Below, one piece after another: positions 17,056-26,352 of a DNA stretch of 64,000 nt. The position numbers and the translations under genes are program-made. This DNA comes from Mycobacterium sp. IS-1742 (GTDB lineage: Bacteria > Actinomycetota > Actinomycetes > Mycobacteriales > Mycobacteriaceae). The notes beneath the pieces were generated by a model, which searched no databases, was not told the DNA's origin, and saw only the letters and a program-made list of their open reading frames with translations. Within the stretch, counting starts at the first letter, position 1. Each line of letters begins with the position of its first letter. The stretch spans positions 62,001 to 126,000 of the forward strand of contig NZ_LQIV01000042.1 of assembly GCF_001500125.1 (NCBI RefSeq). The letters run 5' to 3'.

Positions 17056-18264
17056 TCAGCGCAGCACCCGGACCGGCACGTTCTGCCAGCCCGCCACGTT
17101 CTGCATGTTCACCCGTCGGCAGCCTTCCCAGCCCACCTCGTAGTCGGGCATGAAGTCGAGCATCCGCTCGAGCGCGATCGTGCTCTCCATCCGGGCGAGC
17201 GCCGCGCCGAGGCAACTGTGGATGCCGTAGCCGAACCCGAGGTTCTGCGCCTCGGTGCGGTCGCGGTCGATGTCGAAGGTGTCCGGGTCGGTCCACGCGT
17301 CGGGGTCGCGGTTGGCCGAGCCACCGATGAGGAACACCGGTTTTCCCGCCGGGATCGTCACCCCGTGCAACTCCACGTCGGCCAGTGAGCAGCGCACGTT
17401 GTACTGGGCGGGCGCTTCGTAGCGCAGCAGCTCCTCGACGGCGGCGGGGACCTTGTCGCGGTCGTCGAGCAGCCTGCGCCACTGGCCCGGGTTGCGCGCG
17501 AAGACCACGGCGGCGTTCCCGATCAGCTTGGTGACGGTCTCGGCGCCCGCACCGGCGAGAAGCATGGCGAACTGGGTGATCTCGATGTTGTCGAGGGGTC
17601 CGTGGTCGCCGCCCTCGCGCTCGATCTCGGCGGTGATCAGCCTGCTCAGCAGGTCGTCGCCGAGGTTGTGGCGGCGGTCCTTGGTCAGCCGGTAGAGGTA
17701 GACGGCCATCTCGGTGCCGGCCTGGATTCCGCGCTCGCCCATCTCGACCTCCCCGGGTTCGCGATGGAGGAAGTCGTCGACCCACAGCCGCATCTGCTGG
17801 CGGTGCTCGGCGGGCACACCGATCATCCGGCTGATGATCTCGATCGGGAACAGCGCCGAGAAGTCCTGCACCATGTCGAAGGTGCCGTCGGATTCGACGG
17901 TGCGCAGACAGTCGTCGATCACCTCCTCGACCATCGGCCGCAGCGATTGGATCGCCCTGGGCGTGAACACCTTGTTGAGCAGGCTGCGCATGTGGCGGTG
18001 TTCGGGCGGGTCCATCATGATGATCGACTTGTGCGGCGGCGGATCCTCGTTGCGCACCATGGCCAGGTCCACCCCGCGCGCCGACGAATACGTCGCGAAG
18101 TTCTTGAATGCCGCGGCGACATCCGCATGCCTGCTCAGGGCGTAGAAGTCGTACCGGTCGCTGTAGTACACCGGCGCTTCCTGCCGCATCCGGCGATACG
18201 TCTCGTACGGACCGTTGAAGAAATCCTCGGAGAACGGGTCGAATACGAGCGTGGTCTGGGTCAT
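17056..18264 (-). CDS. Cytochrome P450 (2 of 3)
   Basis: A 402-residue P450. It shows the I-helix AGAGAETVT, the ExxR motif EELLR and the heme loop FGYGIHSCLG with Cys351. The start ATG has an AGGGAG ribosome site. It follows the aldehyde dehydrogenase gene by 9 bases on the same strand, so both probably share the promoter at 19823. Together they could take an alkyl group to alcohol, aldehyde and acid, a common route in actinobacteria (inference). It converges on the ligase gene with a 2-base gap. Confidence 0.9.
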   Translation of the reverse strand: MTQTTLVFDPFSEDFFNGPYETYRRMRQEAPVYYSDRYDFYALSRHADVAAAFKNFATYSSARGVDLAMVRNEDPPPHKSIIMMDPPEHRHMRSLLNKVFTPRAIQSLRPMVEEVIDDCLRTVESDGTFDMVQDFSALFPIEIISRMIGVPAEHRQQMRLWVDDFLHREPGEVEMGERGIQAGTEMAVYLYRLTKDRRHNLGDDLLSRLITAEIEREGGDHGPLDNIEITQFAMLLAGAGAETVTKLIGNAAVVFARNPGQWRRLLDDRDKVPAAVEELLRYEAPAQYNVRCSLADVELHGVTIPAGKPVFLIGGSANRDPDAWTDPDTFDIDRDRTEAQNLGFGYGIHSCLGAALARMESTIALERMLDFMPDYEVGWEGCRRVNMQNVAGWQNVPVRVLR

Positions 18265-18273
18265 CGTCTCCCT

Positions 18274-19764
18274 CTAACCCTGGCTGCGCCGGAGCCGGCG
18301 ACGGGTGCGGTTGCGGGCCATCCGCAGCCGGAACTCGGTGCTGCGCCGCATGACTGCCCCGAACGGCGGTGCGGCACTGCCGGTGATGGAGAACGGCAGA
18401 TCGCTACCCACGACGGACCGGTGGTGGCTGAACGTGTCGAACCCGGCCTTACCGTGATAGGCGCCCATACCGCTGCGCCCCACGCCGCCGAACGGCGCAG
18501 CCGACGGGATCATCTGTGCGGCGAAGTCGTTGCGGGCGACACCGCCGCTGCGGGTCCGGCGCACGAAGGTGCGGAAATCGCGGTCGTCGGGCCCGAACCA
18601 GTACGCCACCAGTGGCGCGGGGCGGCTGTTGACGTGGTCGACGGCCTCGTCGGTCGTGGAGTATCCGAGCACCGACAGCACCGGGCCGAACACCTCCTCG
18701 GAGGCGATGCGCATGGTCGGCGCCACGTCCCGGATCACCGTGGGCGCGATCTTGCGGGACACGCGGTCCGGCAGTAATTCACCGGGTGGCACAACGCTGT
18801 CCACGCGCGCACCACCGCTGCGCGCATCGTCGATCAGCCCGACGACACGGTCGAAATTGGCGTCGTTGACCGACGAACAGTAGTCGTCGTTGGTGACGAT
18901 CGACGGGAACATCCGCCGCCACGTGTCCAGGACCAGCTCGCTGAACGCATCCACCAGGTGATCGGCCACCAGCACGTAGTCGGGGCAGACACACACCTGT
19001 CCGCCGTTGACCATGCGGCCCTGGGCGATTCGCACGGCGGCGCGCCGGAGGTCGGCCCGCGGTCCGACCACGACCGGGTTCTTGCCCCCGAGTTCGAGGG
19101 TGACCGGGACGAGGTTCGCCGCGGCGGCTCGCTGTACGGATGCGCCGACGGTCGGTGAGCCGGTGAAGAACAGGTGGTCGAAGGGCAGCGCGGTGAACGC
19201 GGCGGCGGTGTCCGGTCCGCCCGTGACCACGGTCAGTTCCGTGTCGTCGAAGTATTCCGGCGCTCGGTCGCTGAGCAGTTCGGCGGTGTGCGCGGTGATC
19301 TCGGACATCTTGATCATCACCCGGTTGCCCGCCGCGAACGCCGCGGCGGCGGGCAGGATCACGAGGTTGACGGGGAAGTTCCACGGCCCGACGATCCCGA
19401 CCACCCCGACCGGGACGGGTTCGACCTCGGCCCTCAGCCCCGCCCACCGCGCGGAACGCAACAAAGTGGTGCTGCGCGTCCACGCCGCCACATGGGATCT
19501 CGTGTGCTCGATGACCGGCAGCGCCCCCATGATTTCGGTGAACAGGGCACCCGGTCTCGGTCGCGTGCCGTAGTCGGCCGACATCGCCTCGACGATGGCG
19601 TCGGCGTTGTCGAGCATCAGCGCGGTCAACCGGTCGATGCGGTCACGCCGCACGGCGACCGTCGGCGGCCCCTCCGCGACGAAAGCGCTGCGCTGCCGGT
19701 GCAGTGCGGTCAGCAGCCGTTCGTGATCCCCGGCGTTGTCGACCCGTTCGGCGACTGTGGTCAT
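18274..19764 (-). CDS. Aldehyde dehydrogenase, coniferyl-aldehyde dehydrogenase-like
   Basis: A 496-residue NAD(P)-dependent aldehyde dehydrogenase. Catalytic residues are present: Asn129 in PWNFP, Glu224 in LELGGKNP and Cys258 in GGQVC. The C-terminal segment APFGGVGRSGMGAYHG and the short length resemble the coniferyl-aldehyde and fatty-aldehyde branch of the family. It is the first gene of an operon with P450 2, and its start is 58 bases from the perfect operator at 19823. It probably oxidises an aldehyde formed by one of the P450s. Confidence 0.87.
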   Translation of the reverse strand: MTTVAERVDNAGDHERLLTALHRQRSAFVAEGPPTVAVRRDRIDRLTALMLDNADAIVEAMSADYGTRPRPGALFTEIMGALPVIEHTRSHVAAWTRSTTLLRSARWAGLRAEVEPVPVGVVGIVGPWNFPVNLVILPAAAAFAAGNRVMIKMSEITAHTAELLSDRAPEYFDDTELTVVTGGPDTAAAFTALPFDHLFFTGSPTVGASVQRAAAANLVPVTLELGGKNPVVVGPRADLRRAAVRIAQGRMVNGGQVCVCPDYVLVADHLVDAFSELVLDTWRRMFPSIVTNDDYCSSVNDANFDRVVGLIDDARSGGARVDSVVPPGELLPDRVSRKIAPTVIRDVAPTMRIASEEVFGPVLSVLGYSTTDEAVDHVNSRPAPLVAYWFGPDDRDFRTFVRRTRSGGVARNDFAAQMIPSAAPFGGVGRSGMGAYHGKAGFDTFSHHRSVVGSDLPFSITGSAAPPFGAVMRRSTEFRLRMARNRTRRRLRRSQG

Positions 19765-19822
19765 CCCGTGCTCCAGTCGATTCTCGTTGACCGTGCGGTA
19801 AGGGTAACGGTAAACGCACCAC

Positions 19823-19841
19823 TACTGTAATGGTTACAGTA
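19823..19841. promoter_or_regulatory. Operator palindrome, site 3 (perfect)
   Basis: TACTGTAATGGTTACAGTA has the same perfect 8-base arms as the site at 13728. It lies between the divergent aldehyde dehydrogenase and P450 3 genes, ending 11 bases before the P450 GTG, so the transcript on that side may have almost no leader. A weaker related half site, AACGGTAA, lies at 19806-19813. Confidence 0.85.
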
Positions 19842-19852
19842 AAGTCGGCGTC

Positions 19853-21067
19853 GTGAAACCTCCGATACGGGACGATGGCATCACCGCGGTCAAGCCGGAC
19901 GGCTATCTGCGTGACCCCTATCCCCACTTCGCCGAGAAGCGCTGTGCCGGTGTCTTTCATGGCACGGTGATCGACTACTCGAAGACGCCGGAGTCGCTGC
20001 GCCCCGCCGACGGGTACGCCGCCATGTCGTTCGACGCGGTCAACCGGGTTTTCCGGGACGGCCGGGTGTTCAGCTCCGCCCTGTACGACACGACGATCGG
20101 GCTGTTCACCGGTCCCACCATCCTCGCGATGGAGGGCCGTCGGCACCGCAGCCACCGCGACCTCATCTCGGCGGCGTTCCGACCGAAATCGCTGGCGCAG
20201 TGGGAGCCGACGATCGTCCGGCCCGTGGTCGACGCGCTCATCGACGAGTTCGTCGAAGCCGGCACCGCCGACCTGGCCCGCCAGTTCACCCTCGAATTCC
20301 CGACCCGCGTCATCGCGCGGCTGCTCGGGTTGCCCGAGGAGGATCTGCCGATGTTCCGGCGGCGCGCCGTCGAGTTGATCAGCTACACGGTGGACTACCA
20401 GCGGGCGTTCGACGCCTCGGCGGCGCTCGAGACCTACTTCGTCGAACAGATGGACATGCGACGGTCGCAGCCGACCGACGACATCATCGGCGCGCTCGTC
20501 ACCGCCGAGATCGACGGCGAGAGACTCAGCGACGAGGCGATCTACTCGTTCCTGCGCCTGCTGCTGCCCGCGGGGCTGGAGACGACGTTCCGCTCCTCGG
20601 GCAACCTGCTGTTCCTCCTGCTCAGCCATCCCGACCAGTTCGCCGCGGTGCAGGCCGACCGCGGGCTGATCCCCCAGGCCATCGAGGAGGGGCTGCGGTA
20701 CGAGACACCGCTGACCACGGTGCAGCGGTTCACCACCGTAGACACCGAACTCGCCGGCGTGGCCATCCCGAAGCACGCCGTGGTCGACGCCTGCATCGGG
20801 TCGGCGAACCGCGACGAGACGCGCTGGGACCGCGCCGAGCAGTTCGACATCTTCCGCGACCGCACTCCGCACATCTCGTTCGCCGCCGGCGCGCACACCT
20901 GTCTCGGACTTCACCTGGCACGCATGGAGACCCGGGTCGCCCTGGAGTGCCTGCTCGAGCGGGTGACGGATCTGCGCCTGATCACCGACGACGATCCGCA
21001 CATCTTCGGCCAGCCGTTCCGCTCACCGACCGCGATACCGGTGACGTTCCGGCCCGCCGAACGCTAA
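19853..21067 (+). CDS. Cytochrome P450 (3 of 3)
   Basis: A 404-residue P450 with the I-helix PAGLETTF, the ExxR motif EEGLR and the heme loop FAAGAHTCLG with Cys350. The loop differs from those of P450s 1 and 2 (FGYG), so it comes from another subfamily. The GTG start lies 11 bases after the operator, with no clear ribosome site, as is common for leaderless mycobacterial genes. It converges on the second aldehyde dehydrogenase with a 4-base overlap of stop codons. Confidence 0.9.
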   Translation: MKPPIRDDGITAVKPDGYLRDPYPHFAEKRCAGVFHGTVIDYSKTPESLRPADGYAAMSFDAVNRVFRDGRVFSSALYDTTIGLFTGPTILAMEGRRHRSHRDLISAAFRPKSLAQWEPTIVRPVVDALIDEFVEAGTADLARQFTLEFPTRVIARLLGLPEEDLPMFRRRAVELISYTVDYQRAFDASAALETYFVEQMDMRRSQPTDDIIGALVTAEIDGERLSDEAIYSFLRLLLPAGLETTFRSSGNLLFLLLSHPDQFAAVQADRGLIPQAIEEGLRYETPLTTVQRFTTVDTELAGVAIPKHAVVDACIGSANRDETRWDRAEQFDIFRDRTPHISFAAGAHTCLGLHLARMETRVALECLLERVTDLRLITDDDPHIFGQPFRSPTAIPVTFRPAER

Positions 21068-22608
21068 CCCTTCGTCCGCGGTATCCGGTGGGCGATGGTC
21101 TTCGTCTCCAGATACTGCTCGAAACCCTCGATCCCGCACTGCCTTCCGACGCCACTGCTCTTGTAGCCGCCGAACGGCGCGTCGGCGCCGTAGAACATGC
21201 CGCCGTTGACCCCGATGGATCCGGTCCGGACCCGGTGAGCGATGCCCATACCCCGCTCCACCGAGGACGACACCACCGCGCCGGCCAGGCCGTAGGGGCT
21301 GTCGTTGGCGATCCGGACCGCCTCGTCGTCGTCGCCGAACGGGATGACCACCAGCACCGGACCGAAGATCTCCTCCCGGGCGATCGGCGCACCGTTGTCC
21401 ACGCCGGTGATCAGCGTCGGTGCGACGAAGTGGCCGCCGGCGAGGTGGTCGGGCAGGTTGTCGACGAGACCCCCACCGGTGACGATCCGCGCGCCGTCGG
21501 CGCGCGCCCGGGCGCCCGCGTCGAGCACCTTGCGCTGCTGGCGGGCGCTGATGAGCGGGCCGACGAAGGTCGACGGGGATGCCGGGTCACCGACCGGTAC
21601 CGCCTCGAACGCGGCGGCGATCTCGCCGACCGCCTTCTCGAGCAGTGATTCGTGGATGATCAGCCGCGTCGTCATCGCACACGCCTGACCCGCGTGCGCG
21701 AGCACGCCGATGGCGCCTGGCAGGATCCGCGCAGGGTTCGCGTCGTCGAGCACGATCAGCGCCGACTTTCCGCCCAGTTCGAGAAACGTCCGCTTCAGGG
21801 TGTCCGCGCCCTGACGCATCAACTGCCTGCCCACGGCCGTGGATCCGGTGAAGGACACCATGTCGACGCGCGGGTCCGCGCCGAGGACGGCGGCCACCTC
21901 ATTGGACGGTGTCGGTACGACGTTGACCACCCCCGGCGGGATGTCGGTGCACGAGGCGATCAGCCGTCCGAGGCGTGTGGCGTTCCACGGCGTGTGCGGA
22001 TCCGGTTTCAGGACAACGGTGTTGCCGGTGGCCAGCGCGGGGCCCAGTTTGTTGAGGATCACCTCGATGGGATAGTTCGACGGGGTGATCGCGGCGACCA
22101 CGCCGACGGGTTCCTTGACGACCGTGCGCACGTTGCGCTCGCCGAACAGACCACCTCCCGGCAACGTTCGCGCCCAGTCGAAGTCGTCCACGAGCGCGGC
22201 GGGATAGCGCAGGGATTCGGCCAGCGGCCAGTCGAGTTGGGCGTCCCTGGTAGACATCACGGGGCATCCGACCTCGGCGATGAGTTCCTCGCGCAGTTCC
22301 TCGCGTTCGGATTCGATCGCCTCCTGCAGCTGATGCAGGCAGCGCACGCGCAGGGCACGGTCGGTCGACCAGTCGGATTCGTCGAAGGCGCGCCGCGCGG
22401 CGGCGATCGCCCGGTCCATGTCCTCGGCCGTGCCTGCCGCGGTGTCCCCCAGCACCCGCCCTGTGGCGGGGCTGTGGTTGTCGAACCGCTCGCCGGAGGA
22501 CGACTCGGTGAGTTCGCCGTCGATCATCATCCGCGGTTCCGCCCGGCGGGCCGCCCGTTCCCCGACGTCGACGCTCGTCTCGGTACGGTCCTCGACGGCG
22601 TCGTTCAC
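21064..22608 (-). CDS. Aldehyde dehydrogenase (2)
   Basis: A 514-residue aldehyde dehydrogenase. Landmarks are ITPSNYP in the cofactor pocket, LELGGKSA with the general-base glutamate, AGQAC with the nucleophilic cysteine, and EEIFGPV. The GTG start at 22608 has an excellent AGGAGG site 4 bases upstream; the longer open frame upstream runs through the operator and is rejected. It is transcribed alone, away from the CoA-transferase, with the operator at 22644 between them. The substrate is unknown, but it differs enough from the gene at 18274 to suggest a different aldehyde. Confidence 0.88.
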   Translation of the reverse strand: MNDAVEDRTETSVDVGERAARRAEPRMMIDGELTESSSGERFDNHSPATGRVLGDTAAGTAEDMDRAIAAARRAFDESDWSTDRALRVRCLHQLQEAIESEREELREELIAEVGCPVMSTRDAQLDWPLAESLRYPAALVDDFDWARTLPGGGLFGERNVRTVVKEPVGVVAAITPSNYPIEVILNKLGPALATGNTVVLKPDPHTPWNATRLGRLIASCTDIPPGVVNVVPTPSNEVAAVLGADPRVDMVSFTGSTAVGRQLMRQGADTLKRTFLELGGKSALIVLDDANPARILPGAIGVLAHAGQACAMTTRLIIHESLLEKAVGEIAAAFEAVPVGDPASPSTFVGPLISARQQRKVLDAGARARADGARIVTGGGLVDNLPDHLAGGHFVAPTLITGVDNGAPIAREEIFGPVLVVIPFGDDDEAVRIANDSPYGLAGAVVSSSVERGMGIAHRVRTGSIGVNGGMFYGADAPFGGYKSSGVGRQCGIEGFEQYLETKTIAHRIPRTKG

Positions 22609-22643
22609 CGGTCCTCCTATAGGATCACAGTTGTTGGTGGCAT

Positions 22644-22662
22644 AACTGTAACCATTACGGTA
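22644..22662. promoter_or_regulatory. Operator-like palindrome, site 4
   Basis: AACTGTAACCATTACGGTA matches 14 of the 16 consensus arm positions. It lies between the divergent aldehyde dehydrogenase (start 22608) and CoA-transferase (start 22712) genes. Confidence 0.75.
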
Positions 22663-22711
22663 ACCCGGCACCACGGTGCCTGTCCGCCCCGCCGAGATGT
22701 CAGGAGAGCCA

Positions 22712-23938
22712 GTGATCAAGGTGATGGAGGGCGTCCGGGTCCTCGAGGTCGCACAGTTCACGTTCGTGCCTGCGGCGGGTGCCATCCTCGCCGACTGGGG
22801 GGCCGACGTCATCAAGGTCGAACACCCGGTGCGCGGTGACACCCAGCGCGGGTTCATCAACATGGGCGGTTTCCAGCTCGATCCGAACCGTCACCCCCTG
22901 ATCGAGCACCCGAACCGCGGTAAGCGGAGCGTGGGCATCGACGTGTCCACACCCGATGGTCAGGACGTGCTCTACGAGATCGCGAAGACCGCCGACGTCT
23001 TCCTGACCAACTACATGCCCGCGCAGCGGCAGAAGAACAAGTTCGACCTCGAGCACATCCGTGCGGTGAACCCGAACCTCATCTACGCCCGCGGCAGTGC
23101 CTACGGCGACAAGGGCCCCGAGCGCGACGTCGGCGGTTTCGACGGCACCGCGTTCTGGACGCGCAGCGGCGTGGGCCACGCGCTGACGCCGGAGGAGATC
23201 GGCGGCGCGCTCTCGCAGGGCATTCCGGCCTTCGGCGATTCGATCGGCGGGATGAACATCGCCGGCGGGATCTCGGCGGCACTGTTCCATCGCGAACGCA
23301 CCGGGGAGGCGGTCGAACTCGACGTGTCGCTGCTGTCCACCGCCTGGTGGGCGGCGGGGGCCAGCGTGACCCAGGGTATGGAGACCGGCGAGACGATGCG
23401 CTCGCTGATGCCGGACTCGGCGAGCCCCTCGGTCAACCCGTTCCTCGGCAACTACCTCACCTCCGACGGCGGCACCATCAACCTGTGCATCGTCAGTCCC
23501 ACCGGGTACATCCGGGACGCCTTCGAACATCTCGGGCTGCCCGAACTGGCCGACGACCCACGGTTCAATGACGTCATGCCGCTCATCGAGAACGCCCCCG
23601 CCGCAGTCGAACTCATCGCCGCGTCCGTCCGCAGCAAGCCTTTCGACTACTGGCGCGAACACCTCAAGACGATGAAGGGCCAGTGGGCGCCGTTCCAGAG
23701 CCTGGTCGACCTCGGCACCGACGAGCAGGCCATCGCCAACGACATGATCGTCGAGGTCGAGGCAACCGATGGCGGCGACCCGTTCAAGGTGGTGCGCGGA
23801 CCGGTGCAGTTCAACCACGAACCGCTGGTGACGACCCGCGCACCGCAGGCCTCCGAACACACCGAGATCGTGTTGATGGAGTTGGGTCTGAACTGGGACC
23901 GCATCGAGGCGCTCAAGGACTCGGGCGCGATCGCCTGA
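22712..23938 (+). CDS. Class III CoA-transferase (CaiB/BaiF family)
   Basis: A 408-residue enzyme that moves CoA between two carboxylic acids. The N-terminal Rossmann part carries GADVIKVEHPVRGD, and the conserved catalytic aspartate is Asp144 in GGFDGTAFW. GTG 22712 has AGGAGAG three bases upstream; ATG 22697 is the alternative. The gene is alone on its transcript and is followed by another operator (23958). In steroid-type pathways such enzymes activate or recycle acids without ATP; this is the likely role here. Confidence 0.87.
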   Translation: MIKVMEGVRVLEVAQFTFVPAAGAILADWGADVIKVEHPVRGDTQRGFINMGGFQLDPNRHPLIEHPNRGKRSVGIDVSTPDGQDVLYEIAKTADVFLTNYMPAQRQKNKFDLEHIRAVNPNLIYARGSAYGDKGPERDVGGFDGTAFWTRSGVGHALTPEEIGGALSQGIPAFGDSIGGMNIAGGISAALFHRERTGEAVELDVSLLSTAWWAAGASVTQGMETGETMRSLMPDSASPSVNPFLGNYLTSDGGTINLCIVSPTGYIRDAFEHLGLPELADDPRFNDVMPLIENAPAAVELIAASVRSKPFDYWREHLKTMKGQWAPFQSLVDLGTDEQAIANDMIVEVEATDGGDPFKVVRGPVQFNHEPLVTTRAPQASEHTEIVLMELGLNWDRIEALKDSGAIA

Positions 23939-23957
23939 CCAGTCCGGTCCAGGCACT

Positions 23958-23976
23958 TACCGTAAGCCTTACAGTT
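23958..23976. promoter_or_regulatory. Operator-like palindrome, site 5
   Basis: TACCGTAAGCCTTACAGTT matches 14 of 16 arm positions. It lies just after the CoA-transferase stop and 16 bases before the start of the thiolase-fold gene at 23993. Confidence 0.75.
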
Positions 23977-23992
23977 GGTATACCATCGCGGC

Positions 23993-25138
23993 ATGAACGA
24001 CGTCGCGATCATTGGTGTCGGCCTGCACCCGTTCGGCCGGTTCGAAGGCAAGACGGCGATGCAGATGGGTGTCGACGCCATCTTCGACGCGGTGGACGAC
24101 GCCGGTGTGGCGTGGTCGGACGTCCAGTTCGCCACCGGAGGCAGCTGGACGGTCGCCAACCCCGACGCCATCGTCGGCATGGTCGGGCTCTCCGGCATTC
24201 CGTTCACCAACGTGTTCAACGCCTGCGCCACCGCGGCGAGCGCGTTGAAGGCGTGCGCAGACGGAATCCGCGTCGGCGACTACGACATCGGCATCGCGAT
24301 CGGCCTGGACAAGCATCCGCGGGGTGCGTTCACCGAGGATCCGGCACTGGTGGGCATGCCGTCCTGGTACGCGGAGAACGGCCAGTACCTCACCACGCAG
24401 TTCTTCGGCATGAAGGCCAACCGCTACCTGCACGACCATCAGATCTCCCACGCCACGCTCGCGAAGGTGGCCGCCAAGAACTTCCGCAACGGCGCGCTGA
24501 ATCCCTACGCGTTCCGGCGCAAGCCGATGACGGAGGAGCAGATCCTCAACTCGGCGATGCTGAACTATCCGCTGACGCAGTACATGTTCTGCGCGCCGGA
24601 CGAAGGCGCCGCCGCGGTGGTGATGTGCCGCGCCGACCTGGCCCACCGCTACACCGCCAAACCGGTGTACCTGCGGGCCGTCGAGGTGCGCACCCGGCGC
24701 TACGGTGCCTACGAGGTCAACACGACCTTCGCGCCCGTCGAGGAGGACGTCGCGCCGACGGTGTACGCGGCGAGGTCGGCGTTCGAGAAGGCCGGTGTCG
24801 CCCCGGACGACGTCGACGTCGTCCAGTTGCAGGACACCGACGCCGGAGCCGAGATCATCCACATGGCCGAATGTGGTTTCTGCGACGACGGTGAGCAGGA
24901 GAAGCTGCTGGCCGACGGCGCCACCGAGATCGGCGGCCGGCTGCCGGTCAACACCGACGGTGGTCTCATCGCCAACGGTGAACCGATCGGCGCGTCCGGT
25001 CTGCGCCAGATCCACGAGCTGGTACGGCAATTGCGCGGCGAAGCCGGTGACCGTCAGGTTCCCGGCGAGCCGCGGGTAGGTTTCGCCCAGCTCTACGGAG
25101 CCCCCGGTACGGCGGCGGCGACGGTGGTGACGCGGTGA
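23993..25138 (+). CDS. Ltp-type thiolase-fold protein, possible aldolase
   Basis: A 381-residue protein of the lipid-transfer (SCP-x/Ltp) branch of the thiolase superfamily. The first active-site region keeps the cysteine (NACAT, Cys78). The two other residues needed for thiolysis are changed: the His of GHP is Glu330 (NGEPIGASG) and the C-terminal Cys is Tyr368 (LYGAPG). Such changes recall Ltp2-type retro-aldolases of steroid side-chain degradation, which use a DUF35 partner; none is encoded in the window. It overlaps the next gene by GTGA, so the two are co-translated. Confidence 0.82.
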   Translation: MNDVAIIGVGLHPFGRFEGKTAMQMGVDAIFDAVDDAGVAWSDVQFATGGSWTVANPDAIVGMVGLSGIPFTNVFNACATAASALKACADGIRVGDYDIGIAIGLDKHPRGAFTEDPALVGMPSWYAENGQYLTTQFFGMKANRYLHDHQISHATLAKVAAKNFRNGALNPYAFRRKPMTEEQILNSAMLNYPLTQYMFCAPDEGAAAVVMCRADLAHRYTAKPVYLRAVEVRTRRYGAYEVNTTFAPVEEDVAPTVYAARSAFEKAGVAPDDVDVVQLQDTDAGAEIIHMAECGFCDDGEQEKLLADGATEIGGRLPVNTDGGLIANGEPIGASGLRQIHELVRQLRGEAGDRQVPGEPRVGFAQLYGAPGTAAATVVTR

Positions 25139-26340
25139 CGACGCAGTTCACCGAGGCGCCGATCTTCGATGCCGACCAGCACATGTACGAGACGGCCGAC
25201 GCGCTGACCAGATTCCTGCCCGAGAAGTACTCGCGCGCCGTGCAATACGCGCAGTTCGGTCGGCAGACGCGCATCGTGATCAACAACCGGGTCACCGACT
25301 TCATCCCGAACCCGACGTTCGAACGCGTCGCCGCACCGGGGGCCCACGAGAAGTTCTTCGCCGGGGAGAACACCGAGGGCCTGACGCTGCGCGAGATGCA
25401 GGGCAAGCCGATCCCGGCGCCGGCGGCGACCCGCAACCCGCAGGACCGGGTGGCAGAGCTGGACCGCCAGGGCGTCGTCGAGGCGCTGAACTATCCCACA
25501 CTGGCCAGCCTGGTCGAGCACTCGTCGGCCGACGACCCCGAGCTGACGCTCGCCATCATCCATGCGCTCAACGAGTGGATGCTCGAGCACTGGACCTACG
25601 CCTATGAGGACCGGGTGTTCTCGACCCCGATCATCAACCTGTCCGAGGTCGACGGCGCGCAGCGGGAACTGGAGTACATCCTCGCGGGTGGCGCGAAGGT
25701 GGCGCTGATCAAACCCGGACCCGTCAAGGGCATTCGGGGCTGGCGGTCACCGGCGTTGCCGGAATTCGACCCGTTCTGGCGTGACGTCGAGGCCGCGGGC
25801 CTGCCGATCGTGTTGCACGCCAGCTATCCCCCGCTCGACGACTACGTCTCCAAGTGGGAGCCACCACACACCCAGAACTTCATGGCGCAGAGCGCATTCC
25901 GCTGGATGGTGCTGGGCCACCGAGAGATCGCCGACATGATCACCAGCCTGATCTGCCACGGTACGCTGACCCGCTTCCCGCGCCTGCGGATCGCCAGCGT
26001 GGAGAACGGCAGTTCCTGGATCCACCCGCTCTTCGACGACTTCGCCGACCTGTACAAGAAGATGCCGCAGAATTTCCCCGAACACCCGCATGAGGTGTTC
26101 CGGCGCAACATCTGGGTCAGCCCGTTCTGGGAGGGCTGCGTCGCCGACGTCGTCGAGACGGTCGGATGGGACCGCGTGCTCTTCGGTTCGGACTACCCGC
26201 ATCCGGAAGGGCTGACCGAACCGAGGGGCTTCTGGCGCTACGCCGAGTCCATGGACCAGCGCCGTACCTACGACTTCATGGGCGACAACGCCCGCCGGTT
26301 CATGGGGCTGCCCGTCCAGAATCCCGCGCTCGCTGCCTGA
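25135..26340 (+). CDS. Amidohydrolase-2 family metal enzyme (ACMSD-like) (1)
   Basis: A 401-residue TIM-barrel protein of the family that includes ACMSD and related decarboxylases. Likely metal ligands lie in FDADQH at the start, IVLHASY in the middle and FGSDYPHPEG near the end. It is a clear paralogue of the gene at 31043: both are 401 residues and share FIPNPTF, a RFPRLRIASVENG-like strand and the GSDxPHxEG motif. It is co-translated with the Ltp-type gene. Decarboxylation or C-C bond hydrolysis of a CoA-linked or free keto acid is possible; amide hydrolysis is unlikely. Confidence 0.83.
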   Translation: MTTQFTEAPIFDADQHMYETADALTRFLPEKYSRAVQYAQFGRQTRIVINNRVTDFIPNPTFERVAAPGAHEKFFAGENTEGLTLREMQGKPIPAPAATRNPQDRVAELDRQGVVEALNYPTLASLVEHSSADDPELTLAIIHALNEWMLEHWTYAYEDRVFSTPIINLSEVDGAQRELEYILAGGAKVALIKPGPVKGIRGWRSPALPEFDPFWRDVEAAGLPIVLHASYPPLDDYVSKWEPPHTQNFMAQSAFRWMVLGHREIADMITSLICHGTLTRFPRLRIASVENGSSWIHPLFDDFADLYKKMPQNFPEHPHEVFRRNIWVSPFWEGCVADVVETVGWDRVLFGSDYPHPEGLTEPRGFWRYAESMDQRRTYDFMGDNARRFMGLPVQNPALAA

Positions 26341-26352
26341 AACCGCCGCGTA

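Noticed and set aside
22676..22711. Earlier starts for the CoA-transferase (GTG 22676, ATG 22697)
   Set aside because: GTG 22676 lies too close to the operator and lacks a ribosome site; GTG 22712 has a well-placed AGGAG. ATG 22697 remains a minor alternative.
22609..22863. N-terminal extension of the second aldehyde dehydrogenase
   Set aside because: It would run through the operator at 22644 and into the divergent gene; the GTG at 22608 has an AGGAGG site.
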